Assembly: GCA_900660155.1 (NCBI GenBank)
Contig: CABFPE010001099.1
Span: 19,280 to 83,279, forward strand
Length of the DNA stretch: 64,000 bases
Reading direction: 5' to 3'
DNA from: Hofstenia miamia
Taxonomy: Eukaryota; Xenacoelomorpha; Acoela; Hofsteniidae
Part shown: piece by piece, positions 34,177 to 48,640 of the stretch
Numbering within the stretch: the first letter of the stretch is position 1
Layout: every line of letters begins with the position of its first letter
Notes under the pieces: model-generated
What the model was told of the DNA's origin: nothing
Seen by the model: only the letters and a program-made list of their open reading frames with translations
Database searches by the model: none
Translations under genes and position numbers: made by a program

Positions 34177-35502
34177 ATTGAAAGGTGGAAGAAATTGAAA
34201 AGCTATTAGATATACTTCAAGAGAATAGAAAAAAATTTCTATATGCAGTAAGCAAGGTTTTCCTAAATGAACTTATAATTAGCCCAATGAAAAGTTAGAA
34301 ACACGGTAATAAACAAGGGTAGACGTGGGCTCGGTATATCCGCTTGGGTTAGGTACAAGTGCTTAAGACTTTGAGAGGAGAGTGTGATGTTAATTATCTT
34401 AAAGAAGGAGGTACATTATATTTTTCATTGGCCATTATCAATAGTTTAATATGGAATGGCATCCCATGATAGGGATGCAACTTTAATTATATTTGAGAAA
34501 AAATTTCAAAAAAACAACATTGTGGTTAGTCCTTTTTAAGTTGATGTCACATGTGAAAGCACATAAATATATTAAAAATCTGCACGTTCCTGAGTCAAGT
34601 TACAAATCTAGCCCAAGAGGTTGTTTGTGTAAAATTTCTTCAAAAAGCTTAGTGAAATATAGAAGGCTGTTAAGTTACTAATTACAACATTGTGATTAGT
34701 CCACTTAAGTTGACTTCACCCTTGAAAGCGTAAACATATTAGGATTCTGCCCGTTCCTGAGTAGGGGCACAAACCTCGCCTACGAGGTTGTTTTGTAAAA
34801 TTTGTTTAAAAAGCTTAGTGAAATATGGAGGGCTTCTAAGTTACTAATCATCATAGCTGCTCCTAAAAGAATTGTTGATGCTAGAAAAGATAAAGGAAAA
34901 AAGTTTTTGACAATGAAATTGCAATTTGTTTTGATAGTGGTGAAGATATTTATTTAAAATAGAATGAAGAATCTGACGGAAATACAAGTAAATGTTTTCA
35001 ACAGAAATTTAATGCTCTGTTTCGCATCAAGCTTTGCCGTTCTCTATGTATAAAAAGTAAATTTTGTAGCAGATAATATGCAATATTTCAGGCAGTTCGA
35101 GCTTACGCTTGCACTATGGATTATTTGTGACCAAGATGCACACACGATGAGGACTCTGATTGAAATAATAAAGAAATAACCAAATCCACACAGAATGAAA
35201 TCCTTCCTATCATTGAACATTTACAAGCACCGAAATTATTAGTTTGAATTTCACGTTTATTTTCATGAACAAAGCTGCTATCTTGCTTGCAAACAGACAA
35301 AATGTCGATAAGTTCTTCAATAGAAAAATCCGCACATTTTTCAAAATAACTTTTTCTATTAGCATTATTGCCAAATTTTTTCACAAAAAACTCAATAAAA
35401 CTTTTCAGTAGCCATTCAGTGAAAGATTTTCAACATTAGCATGTTTGGCACAACTAACAATATCCATTAGTGAAGATGGCTCCATCAGTTCTACATGAAC
35501 TA
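34177..35502 (+). repeat. Relic module R, copy D (U2)
   Basis: Same as 13790-15115 of U1, offset 20387. Confidence 0.65.
35121..35384 (-). pseudogene. 87-codon minus-strand frame in R copy D (U2)
   Basis: Translation identical to that of U1 14734-14997. Confidence 0.3.
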
Positions 35503-36886
35503 GAATGATCCCTGTGAAAGTTTCTAAATTTAGAAAACATGCTGAAGTTTAATCGAAATATATACAATTTAGTTTTTTAGAAAACCCGACTAAACTGCAG
35601 CTTTTAGCATGATAAGATATAAATTCATGATGCAAGTTCGCACTTGCATAAGAGTATCTATATATCAATGATTTTATCAATTTTGATCCACTCATCTCCT
35701 GTATGGTTTTCATCATTTTGCGATGTCTCACTTTCGTGACAATTTTCCAGGAAGATGTACTAAGTGGATTTTAAAAACTATCTCATTATAATCATAGACT
35801 TCTTGCTCTAAGTTTGATTCCAATATCTCTTTTGTGCAATACAAAGTTATGTTGATGTTTATATGCTTCTAAAAGAATCGAACAAACTTTGCCGCAAGGC
35901 CAAAGCTTTTTTCAAGGGTCTATTTCGGTGGTTATTCTTAAACAGCTTGTCTTTTTTTTTAAAATAGAAACTATTTTCATTAATTTTCAAGTACTTTTCC
36001 CAAAGCCTTTGAGGAAATTTACAAATTGTTAGTGAATGGTCACACATGAAATGGAAAAAATTTGAACAAAGCTGCTTTGAAATACCTGATGTAATTGAAA
36101 ACCTAAGTAGTTTTTTATGATAACTCATATTTATTGAAATTTATTCAAATTGTTCCCAAAATTAAGAATCAAATAATCATGATTTCTAAAGCACATAGAA
36201 TTATCAGCTAATACTTAAATATTTTTTAACAGATCATTGCACCTATAATGCTAGTGAAACAGAAAGTTACTCTGAATATGAATGTGACAAAATCACTAGA
36301 AGCTAAGTTATAAAAATTTTATTATCAGCATTTACAGAATATTAAAAAGGGAATATATTCAGGAAATCTGTTTGATATATCCAAATTTTACTAGACAGAC
36401 AGAATATTCTACTCGTTTTTCAAAGCTTATTAATTCCAAGAAATTCATTTATCGGCAATAATAATTCATTTCAAGTTTGTTTAAGGAAAAACAATAAATC
36501 GCAAACAATGTATCACATCTTGATATTCAATATATATTTTGAGCTTATTTGGAAGCAATTACCAAATAATGTATAAGAACTGACAACATTTGAATTTTTC
36601 TGTTGTTTTATATAGTTTACATAGTTGTTTAATAGGAGTAAATTTTACATGAACGATTAAAATGTCGTCTTTTAATTCTATGCTTTAATCATTTGCTTGC
36701 CACACATCTCACCATTTAGATTAAGGAAATTCTTAAATCAGCTTCTTACAAATCTTACTGTTTTGTATGAATAAGTTTGTTTTATGGATTAGCATTTAAT
36801 TGAATGAAAGCCCGAATTGCTTAAGGAGAGAATGCTACTTATTACTTTACAGGTTTTCATAAAATTTAGCTACCCATTTAAAGCTG

Positions 36887-37126
36887 TTTGACACTACAAT
36901 GGATTGCAAACTTAACTGGCACATCCACGTTACCAAAATTTGTAGAAAACCATTCCAAAATTTTTCTATTTTGAGAAGCATTGGTAACACTGTTCTATGT
37001 CAATTTTTGTGTCAGCTATTTCTATTTACGATCATTGGAACCTTCCAGTGTATCTTGACAAGAAAATTCAAATGTTTTGCAAATAAAATATTTCAGAGTG
37101 ACGATGAAGTAATTATTAAATTTTAA
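36887..37126 (+). pseudogene. Non-LTR retrotransposon (LINE) reverse-transcriptase fragment, U2
   Basis: Identical translation to the U1 copy, so the insertion predates the duplication of units. Confidence 0.45.
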
Positions 37127-37759
37127 AGACATGATAAAGCTATTAAGCTATTCCTTCAAATGGCTGTGATTTCTAGTCATCAACTACATCATTTATTCTC
37201 TCCAGTTTCACTTAGGTCTGGTAAGTTTTTATTCCTTATACAGCATCAGTCCAAAGAGCGCAGCAATTTTTTTATATTATGTTGCCATTTGTAAATTTTA
37301 TTTTATTTTATAAGTAATCGTATGCATCTATCTATCAATTTTGCTCCAATTATTTTGTAGATTAGTAAGTGCCTTAATATTATTTGTTGCTTACGCCTGC
37401 TACAGTCTCTAAGTTTTTATTCTAACAGAGTTACAAAAGTGGCCGATAATATTCACAAGAATACAAAGATAAGCACTAGGTAAAAAGTTAGCAGAATTAA
37501 GAAGAAGGTTTATAAATGTCTATGGGAAGTATTTGAAAATATAACTAAAGTAACTAAATATACTATAAAACATACTACCATTTTAATTTTTGCAATTATT
37601 GTCACTATATTATTATTTCTTGCATTATGCAATTAAAGTCATTTGCTACTACTACTACAGTAAAAAGTTAAAAAATTAATGAAAATCTTTAAGAACTTCG
37701 AAGATGTTTGACTTCTTATATTTTTTCTTAAGTCTTTCACATTAACAATTGTAAATAAA

Positions 37760-37846
37760 ACGCCACTCGACCTGACTCGGCCCGTCTGGGGGTGATCCGC
37801 ATCCCGTCAGGGTATCCAGTAGTTTTACCCAATTCGCCCTGCGGGA
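37760..37846. repeat. GC-rich island with cccg motifs, U2
   Basis: Same sequence as in U1 17385-17471. Confidence 0.4.
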
Positions 37847-38422
37847 GAAAATTATTTGGTAAAGAATCGTTTTTTCCTTCATTTTCAGTTGCAGAAACAA
37901 AATGAATGAAGGTAGTTATTTCTGCCATTGGTTTTAGCCTACTTCATTATCTGAGAAGAATTTGGAAACTTTTCCAAGCATGCGATTTTTCAGTTAAAAA
38001 TGAATAAAATAGATACTTCGGCTCAAAAATTCAGATCAGATGACAAATTGACTTGGTAAGAACTAGAGACATGTGCAAATCTGTACGAAATTTTACAAAA
38101 GTAGTTAAAGAAGTTAACAATAGCTCCTGAATATTTTCTATAGTTACTAAATGTAAGCTAAAAACGATTTATGTTCAAAACAAAGGGCTAGCAGATTAAA
38201 CCATAAAATGAAGTCTGCAATCGGCCAACAGAATTGTTTGAGTGACTATAAATATTCACCATAGATACCTCGAAATCATCCTTTGGTTAACATTATTACA
38301 ATCTTTTGCAGCAGAACATCAAAATTTTCTACCTGATATAAACCGTTTCACCAACCATCGTAATTGGGCAAACAGCATGAAAATTAAACAACTTTCGCTA
38401 AAATGAGATTGATCAAAATTGA

Positions 38423-38720
38423 ATGATGATGCAACACTTAAAGGATCAAAATGCTGCACTTCAAAAAGTTTGGCAATATGCTAAAAATAATAGGTCAATG
38501 GAAGATTCCCTTGAGTTTTCAGACAAAAATATTGAAATGTATGCTCCATTTCCTCTTGGGGATGGGCGTTGAAGTGAATCAGTGGATATACCATCGTCTG
38601 CCGAGTACAACTGAAATGCGAATGATTGGAAATCAACCTCTTGCAATTCGAAAAATTGCCTTGGTTTGAGCAATTCGTTTTCAGTGCAGTTGTTAATGAA
38701 TTCTATTGACAAATAAATAT
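38423..38720 (+). pseudogene. Protein-like relic of unknown origin, U2
   Basis: Same sequence as the U1 copy. Confidence 0.3.
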
Positions 38721-38854
38721 TGAAGAGTAAGATAATTAATTTTAGCTTCAATAGTTAAATGTGAGCGTTTAATCAACTCGAAAAATGGGCAAAGGTATAT
38801 TTATGTCCATGCAAATCAGGAACTGATCAAGGGAAATAGGCACCATTATAATCT

Positions 38855-39088
38855 ATTCAATTTTACAATATTCAATTAATGATACCTTCCTCGAAAGATT
38901 TGGCAGGTTTTGAATAACAAATGTATCAGTAAATTAAAAACTTTCTCATTATTATTTAAAGTTTCAATTTTTAGATAAGTAGACAATGCCATCACTAGAT
39001 GAAAGTCCGAAGGAGCTAGGTCTGGACTATAGGATGGATGTGCTAATATACAGTATCTAATTAACAATTTTAAATTAACCCTAACCAT
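38855..39088 (-). mobile_element. mariner transposase C-terminal relic, U2
   Basis: Identical frame and motif to the U1 copy (18480-18713), so the decay preceded the tandem duplication. Confidence 0.85.
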
Positions 39089-39228
39089 TTGAACATTGAA
39101 ATTAAATTAATTCAAATGAATAAAATAATAATTCAGATAAACGAAAAACATATTAAGTTGCTAAGAACCAATATATAAAACAAAAATCGCTTATTTATAC
39201 TTAATTATGGGCACTGACATACGAAAGT

Positions 39229-39449
39229 AGAGACATGGAAGAATGTTCCCCCGTCAGGTTTTCAAATTTGATTTTGGAATGTTAAAAAAAATTTTTCTGT
39301 AAAAAAATTGAAAAATTTTAAATCTAAAATCGTGAAATGCATTTTAAGGGACAATTTTAGCAAAGGTTTTTAAAAATGTTACCAGGGATTCCCTCTGCCT
39401 AAGAGCATAACTAAGACGTCCCTCGTCAGAAAATCCTGCGTACGTCTCT
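39229..39449. mobile_element. Possible MITE-like segment, U2
   Basis: Same sequence as 18854-19074. Confidence 0.22.
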
Positions 39450-40912
39450 GATTAACCTGAATCCGGCTGAATTAAATTGACAACCTAATTTTATTTGAAA
39501 TGCTGTGAGTACACTCTTATTGCAAGTGATTTATACTAAATCAACAGTAAAATGCAGATTTTTGTCGTAATGTTCACATTAATTGCATCATGTTATAACT
39601 AAATCTGAAAATAGATTGTTTTTCAGATCGTTAAGTCTATGACAACTATTAAATTTTTTTAAAGTCAGTCATTATTCAAAGTTGCTTTTGGGAAGTTGGT
39701 GGTATAAAAGTCTCAGTTAATTCAAAGAAAATGATAAAAGTTTTTTCTTTTTTAAAATATTCAAATTACGTGAATTTACATCTCAATTAGACATAATCGA
39801 AATAATCGATTTCCATATTTTTATTAGAAGTGGCTAAGTCTTTTGATTAATAATAACCAGAGAAGCTTTCCTTAAAGTTGAAAACGTGACTTTCCGTGGT
39901 TTTCTAAACAATTTGAGTAATATTCAAAAATCCTTGTTAATTTAATTCGTAGTTTAGTTTAATTACTAGACATATTTATTGGCATCAGTCTGTCTTAGTA
40001 TAATAGAACATCATCTTCAAATAATGAGCGTAAATTATCCTTCACAATTCATAGACGTCTTCCCCTCATACTTATTAAGTAAACCACTGAAATAAAATTA
40101 TATCATCATGCACATACAATTTAAAAGTTAAAATGAAACATATCAAGAAATCTCTGCTTGTTATTGCGTATTTGTGACGTCATTTAATCAATTCACTTTG
40201 TCACAAATTCAAATTTGAGGTTTAAATATTGTATTACATTCGAGATTTAGTTGTAATACATTTAGTGATACATAGCTAAAACTATTGATCTCAATTTTAA
40301 ATTTGACTATTTTATTATAAGTGGTAAGGCAAAGCGTTCTGGCCAATCTTTCAGTATAAAATGTGTAGAAAAAATCTATATTTCGAAATTATGTAAAGAA
40401 TAAATCAATACTGGTACCAATTTTAAAAACGTCAAGAAAGGAAATACAAAACTAAACAAAACACAGAATATTTTCAAATAAAAGCTAAAGCAAGTTTATT
40501 GCTAAAGTGTATATAATTCTACAAACTAACACATGACAAATACTTACAAAACTCTTTTCATACCTTTCTGGACATTAGATTAGAACTATTGTGAAAAATC
40601 ACGTTTTATTGAAGTAGATGCTAGATTTCAAATAATTAAATCAACTGTTGTCACTGAAATCATGCAAAAGAATCACACAAATGAGTTCAGAAAGTTGGTA
40701 AAGCCGAAATCTTCCTCAGCATTTCACTGAATTAAGTCGGCCCCAGCTACAGCCGCCGGGCAACATGGCAGGGATCTTGTGAGTCAAAGATAATGCTCAT
40801 CAACCAACACTTTTCTCTTACCACACCTGCCTCTAACTGCTGGATATGATTAGCAAGCTCACAGCGATGAGTGGCAATTACTTTCCTCACTTGGCTTTCT
40901 ATTATTGTGTGT

Positions 40913-41108
40913 AATTTTAATAATTTCACTATCACAAACAATAATTTTAATAATTTCAGTATCACAAACATTAATTTTAATAATTTCAGTATCAGGAATA
41001 ATAATTTTAGTAATTTTAGTATCACAAATATTAATTTTAATAATTTCAGTATCACAAACATTAATTTTAATAATTTCAGTATCACAAACAATAATTTTAA
41101 TAATTTCA
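40913..41108 (+). repeat. 30-bp minisatellite, U3
   Basis: Same length and copy number as the U2 array, but monomers 1 and 2 have a different combination of the aacatt/aacaat and ttttagt/tttcagt variants, as expected if monomers are exchanged within the array. Confidence 0.93.
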
Positions 41109-42166
41109 TCAGAAATTTTCGTGTTGGTTATTGAACTCTGTAAAGATTCAAGACGACCCGAAAGCATAAAAATATTATATTATATCATTGGTTACCAAGA
41201 ACAGTGGCAATCTATAGAGATTCACAAACGGTTCTTGTGTCTTAAGAGAAGAGATTAATTGACAGATTTAGATAACCGCGGCGTCTCGCCAGTTGCCTTA
41301 GATACACTAACAATTTTCTATTTGCAGTAAAAATTGTGTTATCGAATTAAATATGAATTTGCCGAACAAAAAGGTAGAAACACTGCAACAAACAATGGTA
41401 GTCGCGGGTTCGGTATATTCAAATGGGTTGGGTATAATTGCTTAAGATTTTGGGAGGGATTCATACTTTTATTTATTTAACATTTTATTTTTCAATGGCT
41501 ATTATCAATACTTTAAAATGGAGTGGGATCCCATGATAGGGATGCAGCTATAATTATATTTGAGAAGGAATTGCAAAAGAAATTATAAAATTATGATTAG
41601 TCCATTTAATTTGACTTCGCATGTGAAACCCTAATTATATATATATAAATTCTGCACGTTTCTGAGTCGGCGGACAAGTCTCGTGTAAAATGTTTTTAAA
41701 AAGCTCAGGGAAATATAAAGGTCTTCTAAGTTACTAATTACCATTGCTGCTCTTAGAAGAATTGAAGATGATAGAATGATAGTGGTGCGGATTATTATTT
41801 TCAATAGAATAAAGAATCTGATGGAGATACAACTAAATTATTTCAACGGGCACTTAAAGCTTTGTTTCGCATCAAGTTTTTCTCGTTCTTTATATATAAA
41901 ATCCACCATAAGAATAAAAGTTTTCTATCAATAAACGTTTACAAGCATAGCAATTACTAGCTTGAATTACACACTCCGTTTCATTAACAAAGCTGTTAAT
42001 TTGTTTGCAAGCTGACAAATATTCGATAAGTCATTCAATAGTAAAATCGGCACATTTCTCAAAAACAACACTTTCAATAAGCATTATTGCAAAGAAATCA
42101 ATACAACTTTACAGTAGCCATTAAGTGAAAGATTTTCAACCAGTTTTTTTAGCATACAAACCAATT
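41107..42166 (+). repeat. Relic module R, copy A (U3)
   Basis: Near-identical to the U2 copy at an offset of 20375. Nothing unit-specific was noticed. Confidence 0.7.
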
Positions 42167-42266
42167 CCATTAGGTAAGAACTAGAAGGATCCCTATTACT
42201 CCGATTTTGTAATGTACTTATGGCAAACAAGACACATGTAGAGCTTGTGATTTAAAATCAGCTCAT

Positions 42267-42292
42267 AAATATATATATATATGTATAATATA

Positions 42293-42330
<38 letters not shown>
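42267..42330. repeat. (TA)n microsatellite, U3
   Basis: Same interrupted form as in U2, supporting U2 and U3 as closest relatives. Confidence 0.95.
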
Positions 42331-42333
<3 letters not shown>

Positions 42334-45300
42334 GCTTTTTGCTATGAAATACCGGCCGAAATTTCTAATCCACTTACCGAGAATTGCACTTTTTTCCAAA
42401 ATGGTAGCTAGTATAATGAAACACTTCACTGCAAAATTTCAAGGATTTATGCGTGAAAACGTTGTCATGATGAGGTTTTAAAAAAATTTAAATTTTCAAA
42501 AGGCATGATAGTTAATCAGAGTGTAGAAATAAATATAAAATTTTGGCTACTTTTTACTAAATTCTAGTACAAGCTCTAAGCATTTTATTTAGATGTAAAG
42601 CAAAATTTCAATCACTATATGTTTCTTAATTATTACTTAAATGTAAAAAGTATTTGAGACAATCTAAATGAGACTACAACGTAAATATAGAAGGTGATTT
42701 CATATTGGCAATCAAACAGAAATTATATTCTAAATTTCATTTTCACATGGCATCAACTACTAGATGGTTGAATGTAAACTAACACGTTTATTTAAAGCCC
42801 AAGCACATAATTACAAGTTATTCAGAGAATAGTAATTTAAGCTAAATGAACTTCCTTTAAATTCAAGAAGGCTAATTGGAAATTACAATATAGGATGCTG
42901 TAAATTGAATATTTAGGGATGTGGGAAATTTAATTCAAACCAGGTAATTTTTAAATTATTTTATCTAAATGATAAAGTTACATAATTTCTAGAAATGAAT
43001 AGTTATATTGGCAAAATGATAAAAACATTTTCATATTTACATGAAATATCATGTATTAATTCTTGATATGATTAAATGATGAAATCTCAAAATTAATGAA
43101 TATTAATATTTTAAAAGATTTGTTTGATATACTCTTGGAAAATAGACATGAAATTATAAAAAATGGAAATGGATTTTAAATAAAAATTACAATTTAGATA
43201 AACTGTTAGTGTGTTCCAAATCTGAAATTCAAAAAAATGTAATTTTGAAAAATACTTGGTCTAATCTAGTTAGCAGTTACTTTAATTTCAATATCAGATT
43301 TTGATTTTTAAATTTAACTATTGTATTCTAAATAATTTTATGAACTTCAAAAATTTTGAAGCTAATTATTTTTATTCAAAATTTTGATATATTTTATTGA
43401 TAACTAGCACAGATCTATTTATTTATTGCAAATCGAAAATTTTGATTATAATTATATTTGAACTTCAAAGAACAGATTTCTAGAATTGTGGTACAAATAC
43501 AGTATGATTGCATGACATATTCTATACACCTTTTACTTTGATTTTGATAACAGATTTATTATAAAAAATCTATATTGTCATTTTAAATAATTTTTTTATA
43601 AATATCAGAATTCCAAAATTTATTATTTTCATGCAAAATTTCTTATATTTTATATGAAATCTATACTAAATTATATGGATTGAGAATAAAAATTGTAGAT
43701 TAAAATTTTATTTGAATTTCAAAGAACAGATTTCTATAGTTTCACTGATGTTAATGAAAATTTATTTAATACTTATAGGAAAATAAAGAAAAAAATTTAT
43801 GAGTTGTATAAAAGTAAAAATTCAAAATTGTTGAAACATTGTAACATTGTGATTTCAAAATTTCAGAAAAGATTGTTGATGCAAATTTTTTGCATTTCAA
43901 AATCCAAGAAAAATATATTCATCTCAAAATTTTATGATAGATTGCTGAATAAAAGTTTAATCTTATTTCAAAATTCAATATGAATTTAACTATATCTCAA
44001 AATTTCAGAATAATTTGTTGAAGGCAAACAGATTTTTTCAAATTAAATATGAAATTTCTGCACATTCAATTTTACTGGTATGCTTTTTAATTAGAGTGTT
44101 ATCTGCTGGATTAGATCTGGAAAAATTTTTATTCTTAAATTTACTCAATTGAAATGCAATAAATTTGGAACTGTTCTTCTAGTATTTGGTGTGAATTTTA
44201 TAATATTTAAATAGTAGTTTATTTGAATTTCAGAAACAGATTTCTAGAAAGGTGTGGAAACTAAGGTATGATTACCTGGCCTAATCTAGATAAATGTTTC
44301 TTAAAATTCAACATCCATTTAAATATTTAAAATTCAAGAAAATTATTGGAATATTTATGTCTTAATGATAAAACATATCCCTTTAACATTTCACACCAAT
44401 TTGTGAATATAAATCAGACATTGAAGAAAATTTTGACAAATGAAAAATTGTCATAATTCAATTGTACATGAGATTCAGTGCACAACATTTACCAATAAAT
44501 ACTTTAGATAACCAATTAAAAATTTCAAAATATGTTTGTAAAATTCCAAAATTCTAATAAGTTGCTTTTGTTTTTACCACAACTTTATTCTGTTTTTCCT
44601 TATCAATGCTTAAAGGATTTAGCAAAATTTTTGCCATATATACATTATTATTATGATTCATTATAGAGCCTTATTTGCTGTTATTTCATTTATTGAGTGT
44701 TAATAATTGATTTTTTGAGAGCATAGAAACATATCAAAGAATTCACAAATATATTTTCAAATAGAAATATCCACTAATAGAAACAAACAACAATAACAAA
44801 TGAGAAAAAGTTCAGAAATGCTTAACTCAGCTTCCTTGAAAATGTCATATTGATATTTCTGGAAATTTGAATCAAGACATCTCTTTGTTTCTTCTGCCTC
44901 TGTGAATGATAATTTCTAAGAAATTCCCTCTCTTGAACAACCTTCTTGGTAATAAACTTTTTCATATTATCAGTTTTAGTGATATTTATGAAAATTTAGA
45001 CAATACTTATAGTAAATCAAAAATAAAAAAAAACTCAATTTATCAAATTTATAAAAGTAAATATTCAAAATTATTGAAACTTTGGAACATTGTGATTTCA
45101 AAATTTCAGAAAAGGTTATTGATGTAAATTTTTTGCATTTCAAGATCCAAGAAAAATATATTCATCTTAAAATTTTATGATAGTTTGCTGAATAAAAGTA
45201 TAATCATATTTCAAAATTCAAGATGAATTTAACTATATCTCAAAATTTCAGAATAATTTGTTAAAGGCAAACAGATTTTTTAAAATTAAGTACGAAATTT

Positions 45301-45505
45301 CTGCACATTCAAACTTACTTGCTTGACTTTATAATCAGAGTGTTTTCTGAGGTATTAGATCTTGAATAATTTTGGTTCTTAAATTTACACAATTGAAATG
45401 CAATAAAATTGGAACTGTTCTTCTAGTATTTGGTGAAATTTAATAATATTTAAATAAAAGTTTATTTGAAATTCAGGAAAAGATTTCTAAAAGGTGTGTG
45501 GAAAC

Positions 45506-46247
45506 TTAACTTTACACAAATGTAACTTTTAAAATTCTGTAGTTTATAAGTAATAATGAAATTTTGAATTTACAAAACAAAATCTGATATTAAAATTAAA
45601 GTAAGAGGTATCTAGATTAGGGCAGGTAAGCATATCTTAGTTTCCACACCTTTCTAGAAATCTGATCTTTGAAATTCAAATTAAATTGCAATCTACAATT
45701 TTTATGACCAATCTATATAATTCATGACTAATTTTCAATAAAATATATCAAAATTTTACATGAAAATAATGAACCCTTATTATTCTGAAGATTAAAAGAT
45801 TTATTTTGAAATGCAATTGTTAAATTTATAAAACAAAATCTGTTATTGAATTCAAAGTAACTGGTATCTAGATTAGGCAAGGTAAGCACACCTTAGTTTC
45901 CACACCTTTCTAGACATATGCTCTTTGAAATTCAAATAAAATTTCAATCTACAATTATTATGACAAATCTATTTATTTCAGGACTGATTTCTATTAACAT
46001 ATGTCAAAATTTTACATGAAAATAATTAACTTTTAATATTCAGAAGTTCAAAAGAAATATTTTGAAATGAATTCATAAAACAAAATCTGTTTTTAAAATC
46101 CAAGTAACAGGTATCTAGATTAAGCTAGGTAAGCATACCTTAGTTTTACCTCCTTTCTAGAAATCTGAATCTTGTAATTCAAATAAATTTATAACCTACA
46201 ATTTTTATCCGCTAACTCCATATATCAGTACTGATTTTTAATTCATA
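45506..46247 (-). repeat. Invertible segment, U3 (reversed)
   Basis: Same orientation as in U2. The right joint differs: after ctgatttttaattcataata it passes into catggatgatagctaagaac of R copy B, so U3 keeps about 50 more bases of that module and lacks the ggcaggcatacc end found in U2. Confidence 0.88.
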
Positions 46248-46520
46248 ATATCATGGATGATAGCTAAGAACAGCGGCAATCTATGGAGATTCATGAATGG
46301 GTTTTTGTGTTCCAAAAGAAGAGATCGTTAAGTTGAAGATTTAGATAAATGCGGCGTCTTCTCAGTTGCCTTGGATAAACTTACAGAGAATAGAAACAAT
46401 GTTATCTATGCATTAAGAGCTGTGTTCGTAAATTTAATATGTATTAGTACAAGGAAATGGTAGAAACACGTGGATCGGGTAGAAGCGCTTAAGACTTAGT
46501 TATTGGGAGTGTTTGTTAAT
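46248..46520 (+). repeat. Relic module R, copy B (U3, left part missing)
   Basis: Starts about 50 bases earlier in the module than in U2, at catggatgatagctaag. Otherwise the same. Confidence 0.6.
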
Positions 46521-47986
46521 ACTTTTAATAATCAATTTCCCAGCTTAATGTGAGTTTTGTTCTATTCTGGTACAGTATGCTTGTGCATATTAATGTATGC
46601 CTTTATAAAATTCAAAACTTTCTAAACAGTACTTAGATTTAGGATATGTCAAGCATCCCTTAGCATCCCCTTGGCTATATATGTATGCAATAATGCACAC
46701 GAATAAAGTGCTTGAAGTGTCGACTTGTCATAGTTAATTACATTCAATTACTACAGTTTCACATCAATGAATAACACAATTGGTCTCATTTCAATTGCAC
46801 ACTGATAAAATATTTTGAGCACACTATATATACATTAAATCTAGATAGAAATAACTTATCACTTGCATAATACATCTCATAGATTGAAGCTAACTAAAGA
46901 GTACTATAATGAAATCTTTGTGAATACGCCAAATTAAATCTAAAATTAAATCCTTAATTAATAAAATGGTTATATTCTTTATGTTTGGGAAACTAGTCTT
47001 GAATCCTTATGGAATTTAATCACCTACACGTATTTTTCTGATGAAATAAATAAATTGATCCGGGTGCTTAAAACTCTATAAATATTGCAAAACAGAAACA
47101 ATTAAAATGCTTTTTTCAATGTTGGGTTTTTCCTTTTCAATATTTTATTAAAAAATGTCATATTTCATCATAATGTTAATATGTTCATCAAAAACTTTTT
47201 TGAGTTTATATCATAAGAATTATGGGATATAATGAAAATATTGTAAATTACTCCTACAATTTCAATTAAAATCTGAAATATGGTCACAGTTTAAAAGGTT
47301 CATATTAGGCAGTGGAGGTGAATACCCAGAATTTTCTGATAAAGCGAGTAATTGTAATTTTGAATATGTTGTGAAAATAGATTCTAAAAAGACATTTTAC
47401 AATGCAACCTCTTAAAATTTTCCAAAATAATTTTGCCCTAGCGAATCTCCTGACGGAGCATTCCAACACATATCTCATTCCCTATGTACGAGAGATAATT
47501 GTGAGATAATTATGAAATTAAAATTTCAAATTTTAAATTTAAGAAAGAAAACTTGAAAAAATCTATCTTTGTGACGTAAAATAATTTTACCGCAAGAGGG
47601 CTACAAAATGTTGACCAAAATTTTTTCATATGTGCATATTAGTTGAACTGATGAACTTATTTAAATGGGGATTTAAATTTAGAGCGAAAATCGTAAATGG
47701 CATTAAAAAATGATTAAAAACAGATAAAATTTTTAAAAACCTGAATTTTAATAATACAAAAAATATATTTCAAGATTAAACGCAAAAAGGATATATTCCC
47801 CAAAAATAATATGACAGTTTGTTAGACTTAAATCTCTAGTAGAAGTATTTTCTTAATATTTGAAGATAAAAATTTTTTACAAATAGTTTTGGAAATCGTT
47901 GATGCAAGCGATTTCAAATATAGTGCACTATTTTATTAGATTAGTGCTCAAAGAGTTGTCACAAGGCAGAATAATTTTTGTGTGAA

Positions 47987-48640
47987 AAGATCTGTCAGAT
48001 GAAATATATTGTAGTGGAAACGAGGGAATTATTAAAGTTGTGTAACAACTACAACATTGAAGAGTAAGTGTCTAGAACTGATGTTAATAGGAAGGATATT
48101 CCTAATACAGAAGGATCCAAATGATCTTAGAAAACAAATTCAAGCTTACAAAATGTCTGCAAAAATTAAGCCATTACATTTGGTGGTGTCAAGAAGGCTG
48201 ACAAGTTACTTAGAGAAGAGCAGATTGATGTCAGAGATGGTGGAGAATTCCATTGGAGGGAAATAAACTTTACAATGGGATAGGTATACGCCACGAAAGC
48301 CTATAATATAGTATCACATAGATGGATACTAGAAACAGTAGCAGGTAATAAAGCTTCACAAAGATGCCTTCGTTTCCATAGTAGGAGATTATTAAGTAAG
48401 ATATTTAGGTCTTCGGTTCCAAAGGAAAATTTTGATATTAAATTTATTAATTCGTATTCACTCAAATTTTCATACAAATATTTTCAATTTTTATTTGCAA
48501 AAACATATTTTTAATTAAATCATTATATTTTCATTTCTTTTTAAATTAAAAAATACATTAGTCCAAAAAAGAAGTAGAAACATGGTAATCCACAACGATG
48601 TACGTGGGTTGCTCATACATGGTTGAGTTTGGGTCTGCTG
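47987..48640 (+). repeat. Relic module R, copy C (U3, rearranged)
   Basis: Left part as in the other units, but 48362-48540 is replaced by a mosaic: an extra diverged R-like piece (gccttcgtttccatagtagg), then gtcttcggttccaaagg, then about 105 bases copied from the 49442-49547 region. Confidence 0.7.

Larger units (their letters stand above)
20538..40912 (+). repeat. Tandem segmental-duplication unit U2 (type B, complete)
   Basis: The only unit seen from minisatellite to minisatellite (20375 bases). Compared with U1 it has a different stretch after 22385, lacks the first H block, carries the 25107-25890 segment in the opposite orientation, lacks the 4831-5540 stretch of U1, and differs again at 31203-32590, 36250-36405 and 36475-36790. 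The right half from 32591 follows U1 nearly base for base. Confidence 0.93.
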
